Of a stretch of DNA of 10,453 bases, positions 1-6,433 are shown piece after piece; the first letter of the stretch is position 1; each line of letters begins with the position of its first letter. The position numbers and the translations under genes were made by a program. A model generated the notes under the pieces. The model was not told the origin of the DNA and did no database searches. It was given only the letters and a program-made list of their open reading frames with translations. The stretch spans positions 1-10,453 of the forward strand of contig CAOKHR010000063.1 of NCBI GenBank assembly GCA_948468325.1. The letters run 5' to 3'. The stretch comes from an uncultured Lachnospiraceae bacterium (GTDB taxonomy: Bacteria; Bacillota; Clostridia; Lachnospirales; Lachnospiraceae).

Positions 1-30
1 CATAATAAGGCAGTAAAAAGGAGGAGTATT

Positions 31-681
31 ATGCAGATTACAATTCGAGAGCCCGGAAGTGCAATTACACATTATATCGGTATGCTGCTGTCTTTATTTG
101 CAGCAGCGCCCTTACTGCTGAAAGCAGGAATCAGTCAGATACCGTCTGCCGTAACGGCAATGAGTATATTTGTTTTGGCGATGATTTCATTATATGCTGC
201 TTCCACGCTGTATCATTCGCTGAATGTAAAAGACAGTGTTTTAAAATTGTTCCGCAAATTGGATCATATGATGATTTTTGTTTTGATTGCAGGAACTTAT
301 ACGCCGGTTTGTATGCTGGTATTGTCTAAAAAGACAGGAATGTTTTTACTTGCCCTGATTTGGGGAATTGCGATTGCGGGCATTTTGTTTAAAGCATTCT
401 GGATTAACTGTCCGAAATGGTTTTCTTCTATTATATATATTGCAATGGGCTGGGTCTGCCTTTTCGTGTTTCCAATGCTGATAAACAGGCTTTCGGCCGC
501 GGCATTTGGATGGCTTCTGGCAGGCGGGATTATGTATACGGCAGGAGGCATCGTCTATGCTTTAAAATTGAAAGGCTTTAACCATATGCATAAATTTTTC
601 GGAAGCCATGAAATTTTTCACCTGTTTGTTATGGCAGGAAGTTTTTGTCATTTTATTGTTATGTACTGTATTGTTGTTTGA
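31..681 (+). CDS. trhA: Hemolysin III / TrhA family (PAQR-like) membrane protein
   Basis: This is a 216-residue polytopic membrane protein with about seven hydrophobic helices, the usual length for bacterial hemolysin III/TrhA proteins. Visible family marks are H14 in the first helix, the S58-x3-H62 pair (ASTLYHSL), D78-H79 followed by the IAGTYTP signature at 87-92, and the C-terminal GSHEIFHLFVMAG block (191-203), which supplies H193 and H197, with H207 further on. In the related PAQR/CREST superfamily, Ser, His and Asp residues at these places bind a metal and suggest a membrane hydrolase. Bacterial members are linked to membrane-energetics and lipid homeostasis; the haemolysin name is historical and does not imply a toxin. 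The ATG follows an AAAAGGAGGAG ribosome binding site (17-26). Its promoter lies outside the window. The next gene has its own promoter, so this is probably the last or only gene of its unit. Confidence 0.93.
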   Translation: MQITIREPGSAITHYIGMLLSLFAAAPLLLKAGISQIPSAVTAMSIFVLAMISLYAASTLYHSLNVKDSVLKLFRKLDHMMIFVLIAGTYTPVCMLVLSKKTGMFLLALIWGIAIAGILFKAFWINCPKWFSSIIYIAMGWVCLFVFPMLINRLSAAAFGWLLAGGIMYTAGGIVYALKLKGFNHMHKFFGSHEIFHLFVMAGSFCHFIVMYCIVV

Positions 682-703
682 AGAACGCGGAAAATCAGGC
701 ATC

Positions 704-730
704 TTAAAGGAAATTTAAAAATTTCTTTAA
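704..730. other. AT-rich dyad downstream of trhA
   Basis: TTAAAG (704-709) pairs with CTTTAA (725-730), and AAATT (711-715) pairs with AATTT (720-724), with one bulged G at 710. The hairpin contains almost only A-T pairs and is followed by a run of A, not T, on the + strand. It is therefore a poor intrinsic terminator for trhA. It may be a weak or rho-assisted 3' end, or an AT-rich upstream element for the promoter that begins 16 bases later. Confidence 0.3.
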
Positions 731-745
731 AAAAATGTAAGGGGG

Positions 746-774
746 TTGACAAGAGCAATACGCTATGCTATTAT
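746..774 (+). promoter_or_regulatory. Sigma-A type promoter with extended -10, upstream of the SH3/hydrolase gene
   Basis: A perfect -35 hexamer TTGACA (746-751) is followed by a 17-base spacer and the -10 hexamer TATTAT (769-774). The spacer ends in TG-C (766-768), which makes an extended -10. Transcription should start near 781, leaving a leader of about 100 bases before the gene at 883. This is the best promoter match in the window and marks the hydrolase gene as a separate transcription unit from trhA. Confidence 0.8.
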
Positions 775-779
775 CATGT

Positions 780-805
780 TGTAACAAATTTGTAACAAAT
801 GTAAC
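780..805 (+). promoter_or_regulatory. Triple TGTAAC repeat matching a WalR (YycF) box
   Basis: TGTAAC occurs at 780-785, 791-796 and 800-805. The first two copies are separated by exactly five bases, which fits the published WalR consensus TGTWAH-N5-TGTWAH. The third copy is spaced by three. WalR controls peptidoglycan hydrolase genes in Firmicutes, and the gene downstream ends in a hydrolase domain. The repeats begin at the predicted transcription start, a position that would favour repression from the 746-774 promoter. A weaker extended -10-like sequence at 821-829 (TGCGATAAA) would instead put the box upstream of a second promoter. The regulator assignment is inferred from the motif and its context. 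Confidence 0.55.
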
Positions 806-882
806 ATTTCTGAATTGAAATGCGATAAAGTATTAACAAAAACAAAACATTTCTGACAGAAAATACATGCGGAGGTTGAATG

Positions 883-2220
883 ATGAAACTAAACAAAAAA
901 GTGATTGAGAGCATGACGGTTACATCGGCAATGCTTGTAATGACAACAATCACTGCATTGGGGGGTTCCACAGAAGACAGCAAAGGTGATACGACAGAAA
1001 AAGCTGTATTGAGCAAAAACGGCAAAGCAGGGATTATTTCAGAATTACAGGATGTAGAATCTCAGGTAGCCGGAAGCAGCAGCTGGACAATAGCAAGCAT
1101 TGAAAAGACACAGACAGATCTTGTAGCGAAAAGCAGCGGGATACCGGCGCAGGAGGAAGATGCAGCTTTAGCAGACGGCGCGGCAGGTTTTGAAAATTTC
1201 GCAGCAGAGACTGTTTTGGAAAGCATTCAGACAGAGGAAACGGAAGTTCCTGATATGAATGCGGCTGATAACAATATCAGTTTGGAAGACTCGCAGCCGG
1301 TACCGGAGGATGCGGCGGAAGCAGAATCAGCAGAGCAGACGGCGGAAGCAGAAGAATGGCAGAATCTGGTTATGGCAAATGTAGAAGAGCACATGAATAT
1401 CCGTACTGCTCCGGATGAGACTTCTGAACTGGCAGGTAAGTTTTACCGCGGTGACGTGGCAGAAATTGTTTCTGTAGACGGTGAATGGACACAGATTGCA
1501 TCCGGAAACGTAACCGGATATGTGAAAAATGATTATCTGGTATATGGAATGGATGCAAATGAGCTTGCCAATGAAGTATGCAGTGTCTATGCAACGGTAA
1601 ACACAGACGGACTCAGACTTAGAAGTGAGCCGAATGAAGAAGCGGCAATTGTTACGACCGCAAATGTCGGCGAAAAGTTAAAAGTAGATAAAGAAGCAGA
1701 GGAAACAGAGGGCTGGGTGGCAGTCCATACATCAGACGCTACTGCATATGTCAGTGCACAATATGTCGGCGTTGAATTAAACCTTGGAACAGCATTAAAC
1801 AGTGAAGAGGCAGCGGCAAAAGAAGCACAGGAAGCAGCAGCAAAAGCTGCAGAATCAGCAAAGAAACCGGCAGCTTCGGCAAATGCAGATGAAGTAACAC
1901 TGCTTGGCGCATTGATTCAGTGCGAAGCGGGAAGCGGTTCCTATGAAGGAATGGTTGCCGTAGGCGCAGTTGTTATGAACCGTGTCAGAAGCGGCAGTTA
2001 TCCGGGAAGCATTTCAGGTGTTATTTACCAGTCAGGTCAGTTTACGCCTGCATTAAACGGTATGGTTGCAAACGTAATGGCAAGCGGAGTAAGAAGCTCC
2101 TGCTTACAGGCAGCACGGGAAGCAATCGGCGGCACAGATAACACAAACGGAGCGTTGTCTTTCCGCAGCGCAGCATCTGGTTATGCCGGTACGGTAATCG
2201 GAGCAAATGTATTTTTCTAG
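883..2220 (+). CDS. Exported SH3b-SH3b-SleB-type cell wall hydrolase
   Basis: This encodes a 445-residue secreted wall-associated protein. A basic N-terminus (KLNKK) and a hydrophobic stretch to about residue 28 form a signal sequence without a lipobox. An acidic, low-complexity linker follows to about 160. Two bacterial SH3 domains come next, about 162-222 (NIRTAP at 172-177) and 233-297 (LRLRSEP at 244-250); such domains usually bind peptidoglycan. After an Ala/Glu/Lys-rich linker (304-337) the C-terminus (338-445) matches the Hydrolase_2/SleB family: IQCEAG with candidate catalytic E348, then GMVAVGAVVMNRVRSG, and a GQFTP motif. SleB proteins are lytic transglycosylases best known from spore cortex germination, but SH3-linked versions also occur in vegetative wall turnover. 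The usual final histidine of the IGNHxF-type ending is absent (IGANVFF here). GGAGG at 871-875 lies 7 bases from the ATG at 883 but only 4 from the in-frame ATG at 880, so I prefer 883. Confidence 0.9.
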   Translation: MKLNKKVIESMTVTSAMLVMTTITALGGSTEDSKGDTTEKAVLSKNGKAGIISELQDVESQVAGSSSWTIASIEKTQTDLVAKSSGIPAQEEDAALADGAAGFENFAAETVLESIQTEETEVPDMNAADNNISLEDSQPVPEDAAEAESAEQTAEAEEWQNLVMANVEEHMNIRTAPDETSELAGKFYRGDVAEIVSVDGEWTQIASGNVTGYVKNDYLVYGMDANELANEVCSVYATVNTDGLRLRSEPNEEAAIVTTANVGEKLKVDKEAEETEGWVAVHTSDATAYVSAQYVGVELNLGTALNSEEAAAKEAQEAAAKAAESAKKPAASANADEVTLLGALIQCEAGSGSYEGMVAVGAVVMNRVRSGSYPGSISGVIYQSGQFTPALNGMVANVMASGVRSSCLQAAREAIGGTDNTNGALSFRSAASGYAGTVIGANVFF

Positions 2221-2244
2221 TTGTAATCTGAAAAAAATTATAGT

Positions 2245-2284
2245 AGTATGTTAGGTATGAGATATACCTGACATACTATTTTTT
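2245..2284 (+). terminator. Intrinsic terminator after the hydrolase gene
   Basis: AGTATGTTAGGTAT (2245-2258) pairs along its full 14 bases, with one G-U pair, with ATACCTGACATACT (2264-2277) across a five-base loop. Six T residues follow at 2279-2284. An A-run at 2231-2237 precedes the stem, so it may also act weakly in the opposite direction. It lies only 25 bases after the hydrolase stop codon. Confidence 0.85.
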
Positions 2285-2302
2285 ATTATGGAGGTGCTGT
2301 AT

Positions 2303-3232
2303 ATGGAATTTATTGTATCCGTTGCGGTTTTAGTTGTGATTGTATTGCTGATTGCAGTAAGCTGCATTAAGATTGTACCGCAGGCACATGCGTCAATTGT
2401 GGAGTGTCTGGGTGCATATCGGGCGACATGGGGTGTAGGAATCCATTTCAAAAGACCTTTTGTAGACCGTGTTGCAAGAAGGATAAATTTAAAAGAGCAG
2501 GTGGTGGACTTTCCGCCCCAGCCGGTGATTACAAAAGATAATGTAACGATGCAGATCGATACGGTTGTATTTTTTCAGATAACAGATCCGAAACTGTACG
2601 CTTACGGCGTAGAGAATCCGATTATGGCAATTGAAAATCTGACAGCGACCACGCTTCGTAATATTATCGGAGATCTGGAACTGGATGAAACGCTGACTTC
2701 CCGTGAAACGATTAATACCAAAATGCGGGCGTCTTTAGACGTAGCAACAGATCCATGGGGAATCAAAGTTAACCGTGTTGAGCTTAAAAATATTATTCCT
2801 CCGGCAGCGATTCAGGACGCCATGGAGAAGCAGATGAAAGCAGAGCGTGAGCGAAGAGAAGCAATTTTAAGAGCGGAAGGCGAGAAAAAGTCTACGATTC
2901 TTGTTGCAGAAGGAAAAAAAGAATCTGCTATTCTGGATGCGGAAGCAGAGAAAACAGCTGCTATTTTGCGCGCAGAAGCACATAAAGAAGCAACGATACG
3001 TGAAGCAGAAGGTCAGGCGGAAGCCATCCTTAAGATTCAGCAGGCAAACGCTGATGGATTAAGGTTCTTAAAAGAAGCAGCACCCGATTCCGGCGTTCTT
3101 ACATTAAAGAGTCTGGAGGCATTTGCAAAAGCGGCAGACGGTAAGGCGACAAAAATTATTATTCCATCTGAAATTCAGGGAGTCGCAGGACTTGCAAAGT
3201 CACTTGTGGAAGTTGCGAAGGAAAAACAATAA
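2303..3232 (+). CDS. SPFH / band 7 (stomatin-prohibitin-flotillin) family membrane protein
   Basis: This is a 309-residue protein with one N-terminal membrane anchor (about 3-21, very Val/Ile/Leu-rich). An SPFH/band-7 domain follows from about 25 to 175, including VVDFPPQPVITKDNV and a GDLELDETLTSRE region. A charged helical segment then runs from about 175 to 245. From residue 187 this segment is built from five 11-residue repeats of the type AILRAEGEKKS. The last 60 residues form the usual paraslipin/QmcA-like tail. Family members form large membrane-bound oligomers that organise membrane microdomains and help control membrane proteases. No NfeD partner gene is adjacent. The start is the ATG at 2303, six bases after GGAGGTG (2290-2296); an in-frame ATG at 2288 overlaps that ribosome binding site and is unlikely to be used. 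The gene begins only 18 bases beyond the upstream terminator, with no obvious promoter between. Confidence 0.92.
   Translation: MEFIVSVAVLVVIVLLIAVSCIKIVPQAHASIVECLGAYRATWGVGIHFKRPFVDRVARRINLKEQVVDFPPQPVITKDNVTMQIDTVVFFQITDPKLYAYGVENPIMAIENLTATTLRNIIGDLELDETLTSRETINTKMRASLDVATDPWGIKVNRVELKNIIPPAAIQDAMEKQMKAERERREAILRAEGEKKSTILVAEGKKESAILDAEAEKTAAILRAEAHKEATIREAEGQAEAILKIQQANADGLRFLKEAAPDSGVLTLKSLEAFAKAADGKATKIIIPSEIQGVAGLAKSLVEVAKEKQ
2861..3025 (+). repeat. Five hendecad (11-residue) coding repeats in the SPFH protein
   Basis: Residues 187-241 split into five consecutive 11-residue units: AILRAEGEKKS, TILVAEGKKES, AILDAEAEKTA, AILRAEAHKEA and TIREAEGQAEA. Each has hydrophobic residues at positions 2 and 3, an Ala-Glu pair near position 5-6 and a charged second half. 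An 11-residue period fits a long, nearly straight or slightly right-handed coiled coil, as is known for the helical part of SPFH oligomers. The DNA copies have diverged, so selection appears to act on protein shape and not on recent duplication. Confidence 0.75.
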
Positions 3233-3245
3233 AATTCTGAAAGCC

Positions 3246-3275
3246 CGGGCTGCCGTTTACGCGGCAGCCTGTTTT
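3246..3275 (+). terminator. Intrinsic terminator after the SPFH gene
   Basis: CGGGCTGCCG (3246-3255) pairs with CGGCAGCCTG (3262-3271), with one G-U pair and a six-base loop. Four T residues follow (3272-3275). The stem is GC-rich and stable but the T-tract is short, so some read-through into argF is possible. It begins 13 bases after the SPFH stop codon. Confidence 0.75.
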
Positions 3276-3301
3276 ACATATTGGAATCTGCACAATAAAA
3301 T
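3273..3301 (+). promoter_or_regulatory. Possible promoter for the argF-lysS operon
   Basis: TTTACA (3273-3278) and TAAAAT (3296-3301) are each one base from the consensus hexamers and lie 17 bases apart. The predicted start falls near 3308, so the transcript would begin almost at the AGGAGG ribosome binding site (3308-3313), giving an unusually short leader. I see no ArgR-type palindrome nearby. The operon needs a promoter after the 3246-3275 terminator and this is the best candidate, but the very short leader lowers confidence. Confidence 0.4.
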
Positions 3302-3320
3302 TTTTACAGGAGGACGGAAC

Positions 3321-4310
3321 ATGAAACTGACAGGACGTCATTTTTTAAAGCTGATGGATTATACGCCGGAAGAGATTGTATATCTGATTGATTTGGCAGA
3401 AAAGCTAAAGAAAGAAAAAAAGCAGGGAATTCGCCATGCACATCTGGCGGGAAAAAATATCGCTTTGATTTTTGAAAAGACAAGTACGAGAACGCGCTGT
3501 TCATTTGAGGTGGCAGCGCATGATCTTGGCATGCAGGTAACGTATCTGGACCCGTCTGCTTCGCAGATCGGAAAAAAAGAAAGCATCAAAGATACGGCCA
3601 GAGTGCTTGGGCGGATGTTTGACGGAATAGAGTACAGGGGCTTTGAACAGTCAATTGTGGAAGAACTTGCAGAATATGCAAATGTTCCCGTGTGGAACGG
3701 ACTTACCAATGAATTTCATCCGACGCAGATGCTGGCGGATATGCTTACAATACGCGAGCACTTTGGGAGATTAAAAGGAATTAAGATGGTATATATGGGA
3801 GATGCCCGCTATAATATGGGAAATTCCCTGATGGTTGCCTGTGCGAAACTGGGTATGGATTTTACGGCATGCACGTCAAAAAATTACTTCCCTGAAGAAA
3901 AGTTAGTGGAATATTGCAAAAATGAGGCCGGAAAAACAGGCGCCGTAATCACATTAAGTGAAGATGTGGAAACTGCAGTAAAAGGTGCAGACGTAATCTA
4001 TACAGATGTCTGGGTATCCATGGGTGAGCCGGACGACGTCTGGGAGGCGCGCATTAAAGAACTGATGCCATATCAGGTAAACCGTAAAGTAATGGACAGT
4101 GCAGGAGAAAATGCCGTTTTTATGCATTGTCTGCCGGCTTTTCATGATTTAAATACAGCAATTGGCAGGAAGGTATATGAAAAATTCGGATTAAAAGAAA
4201 TAGAAGTCACAGATGAAGTATTTGAAAGCAGCCAGTCTGTGGTATTCGACGAAGCAGAAAACCGCATGCATACAATCAAAGCGGTCATGCTGGCTACATT
4301 AGGGGAGTAA
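3321..4310 (+). CDS. argF: Ornithine carbamoyltransferase
   Basis: This 329-residue enzyme transfers the carbamoyl group from carbamoyl phosphate to ornithine, giving citrulline in arginine synthesis; it should act as a cytoplasmic trimer. The carbamoyl-phosphate site STRTR is at 55-59 and HPTQ at 133-136. The ornithine loop D-V-W-V-S-M-G is at 229-235 and the catalytic HCLPA at 269-273 (C270). The intact SMG loop argues against putrescine carbamoyltransferase, which lacks it. No arcA or arcC gene is adjacent, so the anabolic role (argF) is more likely than the catabolic one (arcB), though sequence alone does not fully separate them. The ATG lies 7 bases after AGGAGG (3308-3313). The reading frame extends open further upstream into the SPFH gene, but that part is not protein-like for this family. 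It is the first gene of a tightly packed operon. Confidence 0.95.
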   Translation: MKLTGRHFLKLMDYTPEEIVYLIDLAEKLKKEKKQGIRHAHLAGKNIALIFEKTSTRTRCSFEVAAHDLGMQVTYLDPSASQIGKKESIKDTARVLGRMFDGIEYRGFEQSIVEELAEYANVPVWNGLTNEFHPTQMLADMLTIREHFGRLKGIKMVYMGDARYNMGNSLMVACAKLGMDFTACTSKNYFPEEKLVEYCKNEAGKTGAVITLSEDVETAVKGADVIYTDVWVSMGEPDDVWEARIKELMPYQVNRKVMDSAGENAVFMHCLPAFHDLNTAIGRKVYEKFGLKEIEVTDEVFESSQSVVFDEAENRMHTIKAVMLATLGE

Positions 4311-4316
4311 TGAAAG

Positions 4317-5294
4317 TTGAAATCAAAAATATTGTCTGCGCTGCGGAATGCGCAGGATTATGTGTCCGGACAGGAATTATGTGAAAGTCTGGGCGTTTCA
4401 AGGACAGCTGTCTGGAAAGGCGTAAAGAAGCTGAAAGAAGAGGGATATAATATAGAAGCAGTTCCCAATAAAGGATACCGGCTGATGGAATCCCTGGACG
4501 TTTTAAATGCGCGGGAACTGGAAAACTTCCGGCAGACTTCATGGATTGGTGAGACAACCGTATATTATGAGGTTACAGATTCTACAAATATACAGGCCAA
4601 GCGTCTGGCTGAGGAAGGTGCTGCGCATGGAACGCTTGTCGTTGCAGGATGTCAGGAGGCAGGCAAAGGAAGACGGGGCCGTTTCTGGGAGTCTCCTGAA
4701 AAAGACGGCATTTTTATGACACTTTTGCTAAGACCTGATTTTAAGCCTGAAAAGGCATCTATGCTGACGATTGTAGCGGCATTATCTGTTGCAAAAGCGA
4801 TACAGACGATATTAGAGCTTCCCGCAAAAATTAAATGGCCCAATGACATTATTTTAAATGAGAAAAAAATATGCGGTATTTTGACGGAGATGAACACGGA
4901 AATCGAGACGATTAATTATGTTGTAGTCGGAATCGGAATCAATGTCTCCAATCAGAAGTTTGAGGGGGACGCTGCCCTTATTGCGACTTCCATCGCGCTG
5001 GAAAGTGATAAAAAGATTCACAGGGCAAAGCTGATTGACGCTGTATGGCAGCAATTTGAAATTTATTATGAAAAGTTATGTAAAAAGGGAGATTTGTCCG
5101 GTTTAAAAGAAGAATATGACAGCTTTCTCGTTAATAAAGACAGGCAGGTGCGTATTTTAGATCCGAAAGAGCCGTTTGAAGGTGTTGCAAGAGGAATCAG
5201 CGAAACAGGAGAGCTTCTGGTGGAGACAAATGCAGGCGTTCGAGCCGTTTCTTCCGGAGAAGTGTCGGTGCGGGGAATTTATGGATATGTTTAA
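4317..5294 (+). CDS. birA: Bifunctional biotin-[acetyl-CoA-carboxylase] ligase / biotin repressor BirA
   Basis: This is a 325-residue group II biotin protein ligase. It activates biotin with ATP to biotinyl-AMP and attaches it to carrier proteins such as the acetyl-CoA carboxylase subunit. The N-terminal winged helix (about 1-60, with SGQELCESLGVSRTAVWKG as the helix-turn-helix) indicates it also represses biotin genes. The catalytic core has TDSTN (87-91), the adenylate-binding GKGRRGR loop (116-122), KWPND (173-177) and GIGINV (205-210). A small SH3-like C-terminal domain covers about 275-325. It appears to begin with TTG at 4317: the nearby ATG at 4310 is in another frame, and the GGGGAG ribosome binding site (4302-4307) lies inside the end of argF. 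Only six bases separate the argF stop from this start, so the two are probably translationally coupled. Confidence 0.94.
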   Translation: MKSKILSALRNAQDYVSGQELCESLGVSRTAVWKGVKKLKEEGYNIEAVPNKGYRLMESLDVLNARELENFRQTSWIGETTVYYEVTDSTNIQAKRLAEEGAAHGTLVVAGCQEAGKGRRGRFWESPEKDGIFMTLLLRPDFKPEKASMLTIVAALSVAKAIQTILELPAKIKWPNDIILNEKKICGILTEMNTEIETINYVVVGIGINVSNQKFEGDAALIATSIALESDKKIHRAKLIDAVWQQFEIYYEKLCKKGDLSGLKEEYDSFLVNKDRQVRILDPKEPFEGVARGISETGELLVETNAGVRAVSSGEVSVRGIYGYV

Positions 5295-5304
5295 AGGAGA
5301 GGAC

Positions 5305-5631
5305 ATGGAGCAGCAGGAAATCGTTCTTTGCGCAGCGAGCGCATACGAAAAGAAATTTTATCTGAATCAGGAATTTGAAGGACTTCCCCAGCATATTAAA
5401 GATGAATTAAAGATTATGTGCGTACTTTTTACAGAAGACGTAGGGGGAATTTTGGAACTGGTCTATGATGAAGACGGTGAGCTTACGTTTCGTACTTCAT
5501 TCGATGAGGGTGATTATCTGTATGATGAGATTGGAAGCGTTCTTAAGGTCAAAGAGCTGCAGCGTGAGAAGACAGACCTGTTTGAGTCACTGCAGATGTT
5601 TTATAAAATATTTATTTTGGGAGAATTATAG
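5305..5631 (+). CDS. Small acidic conserved protein, probably DUF6145 family
   Basis: This is a 108-residue acidic cytoplasmic protein with no signal sequence or membrane segment. It begins MEQQEIVLCAASAYEKKFYL and contains a hydrophobic core, IMCVLFTEDVGGILEL (about 37-52). An acidic stretch with EDGEL and DEGDYLYDE follows, and then a C-terminal amphipathic helix ending MFYKIFILGEL. From memory this matches the Lachnospiraceae-restricted DUF6145 family found beside birA and coaX; I could not check the assignment and no function is known to me. The ATG at 5305 follows AAAGGAG (5293-5299) by 5 bases. In-frame ATGs at 5281 and 5287 lie inside the end of birA and lack a site. The gene sits 10 bases after birA and 14 before coaX, clearly within the operon. 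Confidence 0.8.
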   Translation: MEQQEIVLCAASAYEKKFYLNQEFEGLPQHIKDELKIMCVLFTEDVGGILELVYDEDGELTFRTSFDEGDYLYDEIGSVLKVKELQREKTDLFESLQMFYKIFILGEL

Positions 5632-5645
5632 CAGGAGGGGTTTAT

Positions 5646-6413
5646 ATGTTACTGGCAATTGATGTTGGCAATACAAATATTACCTTTGGGATTTTTGAAA
5701 AAAAGGCGCTGATTACGACTTTCCGTATGACGACAAAGCAGCTTCGCACTTCGGACGAATACGGAATCGGCATCATAGACATGTTAGAGCGCAACCAGAT
5801 TTTTCAAAAAGATGTAAAAGACGTAATTATTGCGTCTGTAGTTCCGGATGTTATGCACTCCTTAAACAATGCGATTATCAAGTATTTTGGCATTACTCCG
5901 ATTATTGTGGGGCCCGGAATTAAAACGGGAATTCGGGTTGTGACCGAAAATCCGAAACAGATTGGTGCAGACAGAATTGTCGATGCTGCGGGTGCATATG
6001 CATTGTATGGAGGGCCTGTTCTGGTGCTGGATTTTGGAACGGCAACGACATATGATCTGGTCGATGCTTCCGGTGCATTTGTGGCGGGAGTGACGGCGCC
6101 GGGAATCCGCATCAGTGCAAAAGCATTGTGGGAGGACGCTGCGAAGCTGCCTAAAATAGAAATATGTAAGCCGAAGAGTATTTTAGCGCAGGAAACAATC
6201 AGCAGCATGCAGGCGGGGCTTGTATATGGACAAATCGGACAGACAGAATATATTGTGCGGAATATGGCGAAAGAGGCAGGTTATAAGGAATTAAAAGTAG
6301 TTGCTACCGGCGGTCTGGGCAGAATTATCGCAAATGAAACCGACTGTATAGACATTTATGACCCCAATTTGACGCTGACAGGTTTACGGCTTATTTTTGA
6401 AAAACAGAATTAA
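5646..6413 (+). CDS. coaX: Type III pantothenate kinase
   Basis: This 255-residue enzyme phosphorylates pantothenate with ATP, the first committed step of coenzyme A synthesis. The type III (CoaX) class has an actin-like ASKHA fold, needs a monovalent cation such as K+ or NH4+, and is not feedback-inhibited by CoA. The N-terminal nucleotide motif DVGNTN is at 6-11, GADR at 107-110, and the DFGTATT motif with the catalytic aspartate at 129-135. The C-terminal phosphate/adenosine region contains ATGGLG and the DPNLTLTGL block. Length and motifs are typical and complete. The ATG is 5 bases after AGGAGGGG (5633-5640). Its place between birA and dusB puts two cofactor genes together and agrees with the coaX-dusB-lysS clustering known in other Firmicutes. 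Confidence 0.96.
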   Translation: MLLAIDVGNTNITFGIFEKKALITTFRMTTKQLRTSDEYGIGIIDMLERNQIFQKDVKDVIIASVVPDVMHSLNNAIIKYFGITPIIVGPGIKTGIRVVTENPKQIGADRIVDAAGAYALYGGPVLVLDFGTATTYDLVDASGAFVAGVTAPGIRISAKALWEDAAKLPKIEICKPKSILAQETISSMQAGLVYGQIGQTEYIVRNMAKEAGYKELKVVATGGLGRIIANETDCIDIYDPNLTLTGLRLIFEKQN

Positions 6414-6433
6414 AAAAGAAGAGGCATAATAGT

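Noticed and set aside
31..681. Possible haemolysin toxin
   Set aside because: The family name is historical; the sequence shows a PAQR-like seven-helix membrane protein with housekeeping-type motifs and no secretion or toxin context.
2288..2302. Earlier ATG for the SPFH gene
   Set aside because: It overlaps the GGAGGTG ribosome binding site that serves the ATG at 2303.
3123..3320. N-terminal extension of argF into the SPFH gene
   Set aside because: The extension runs through the end of another gene and a terminator hairpin, and is not OTC-like. The ATG at 3321 has an ideal ribosome binding site and the family start.
5804..6208. Minus-strand open frame within coaX, and similar antisense frames elsewhere
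   Set aside because: These mirror the coding pattern of real + strand genes and have no ribosome binding sites or recognisable motifs.
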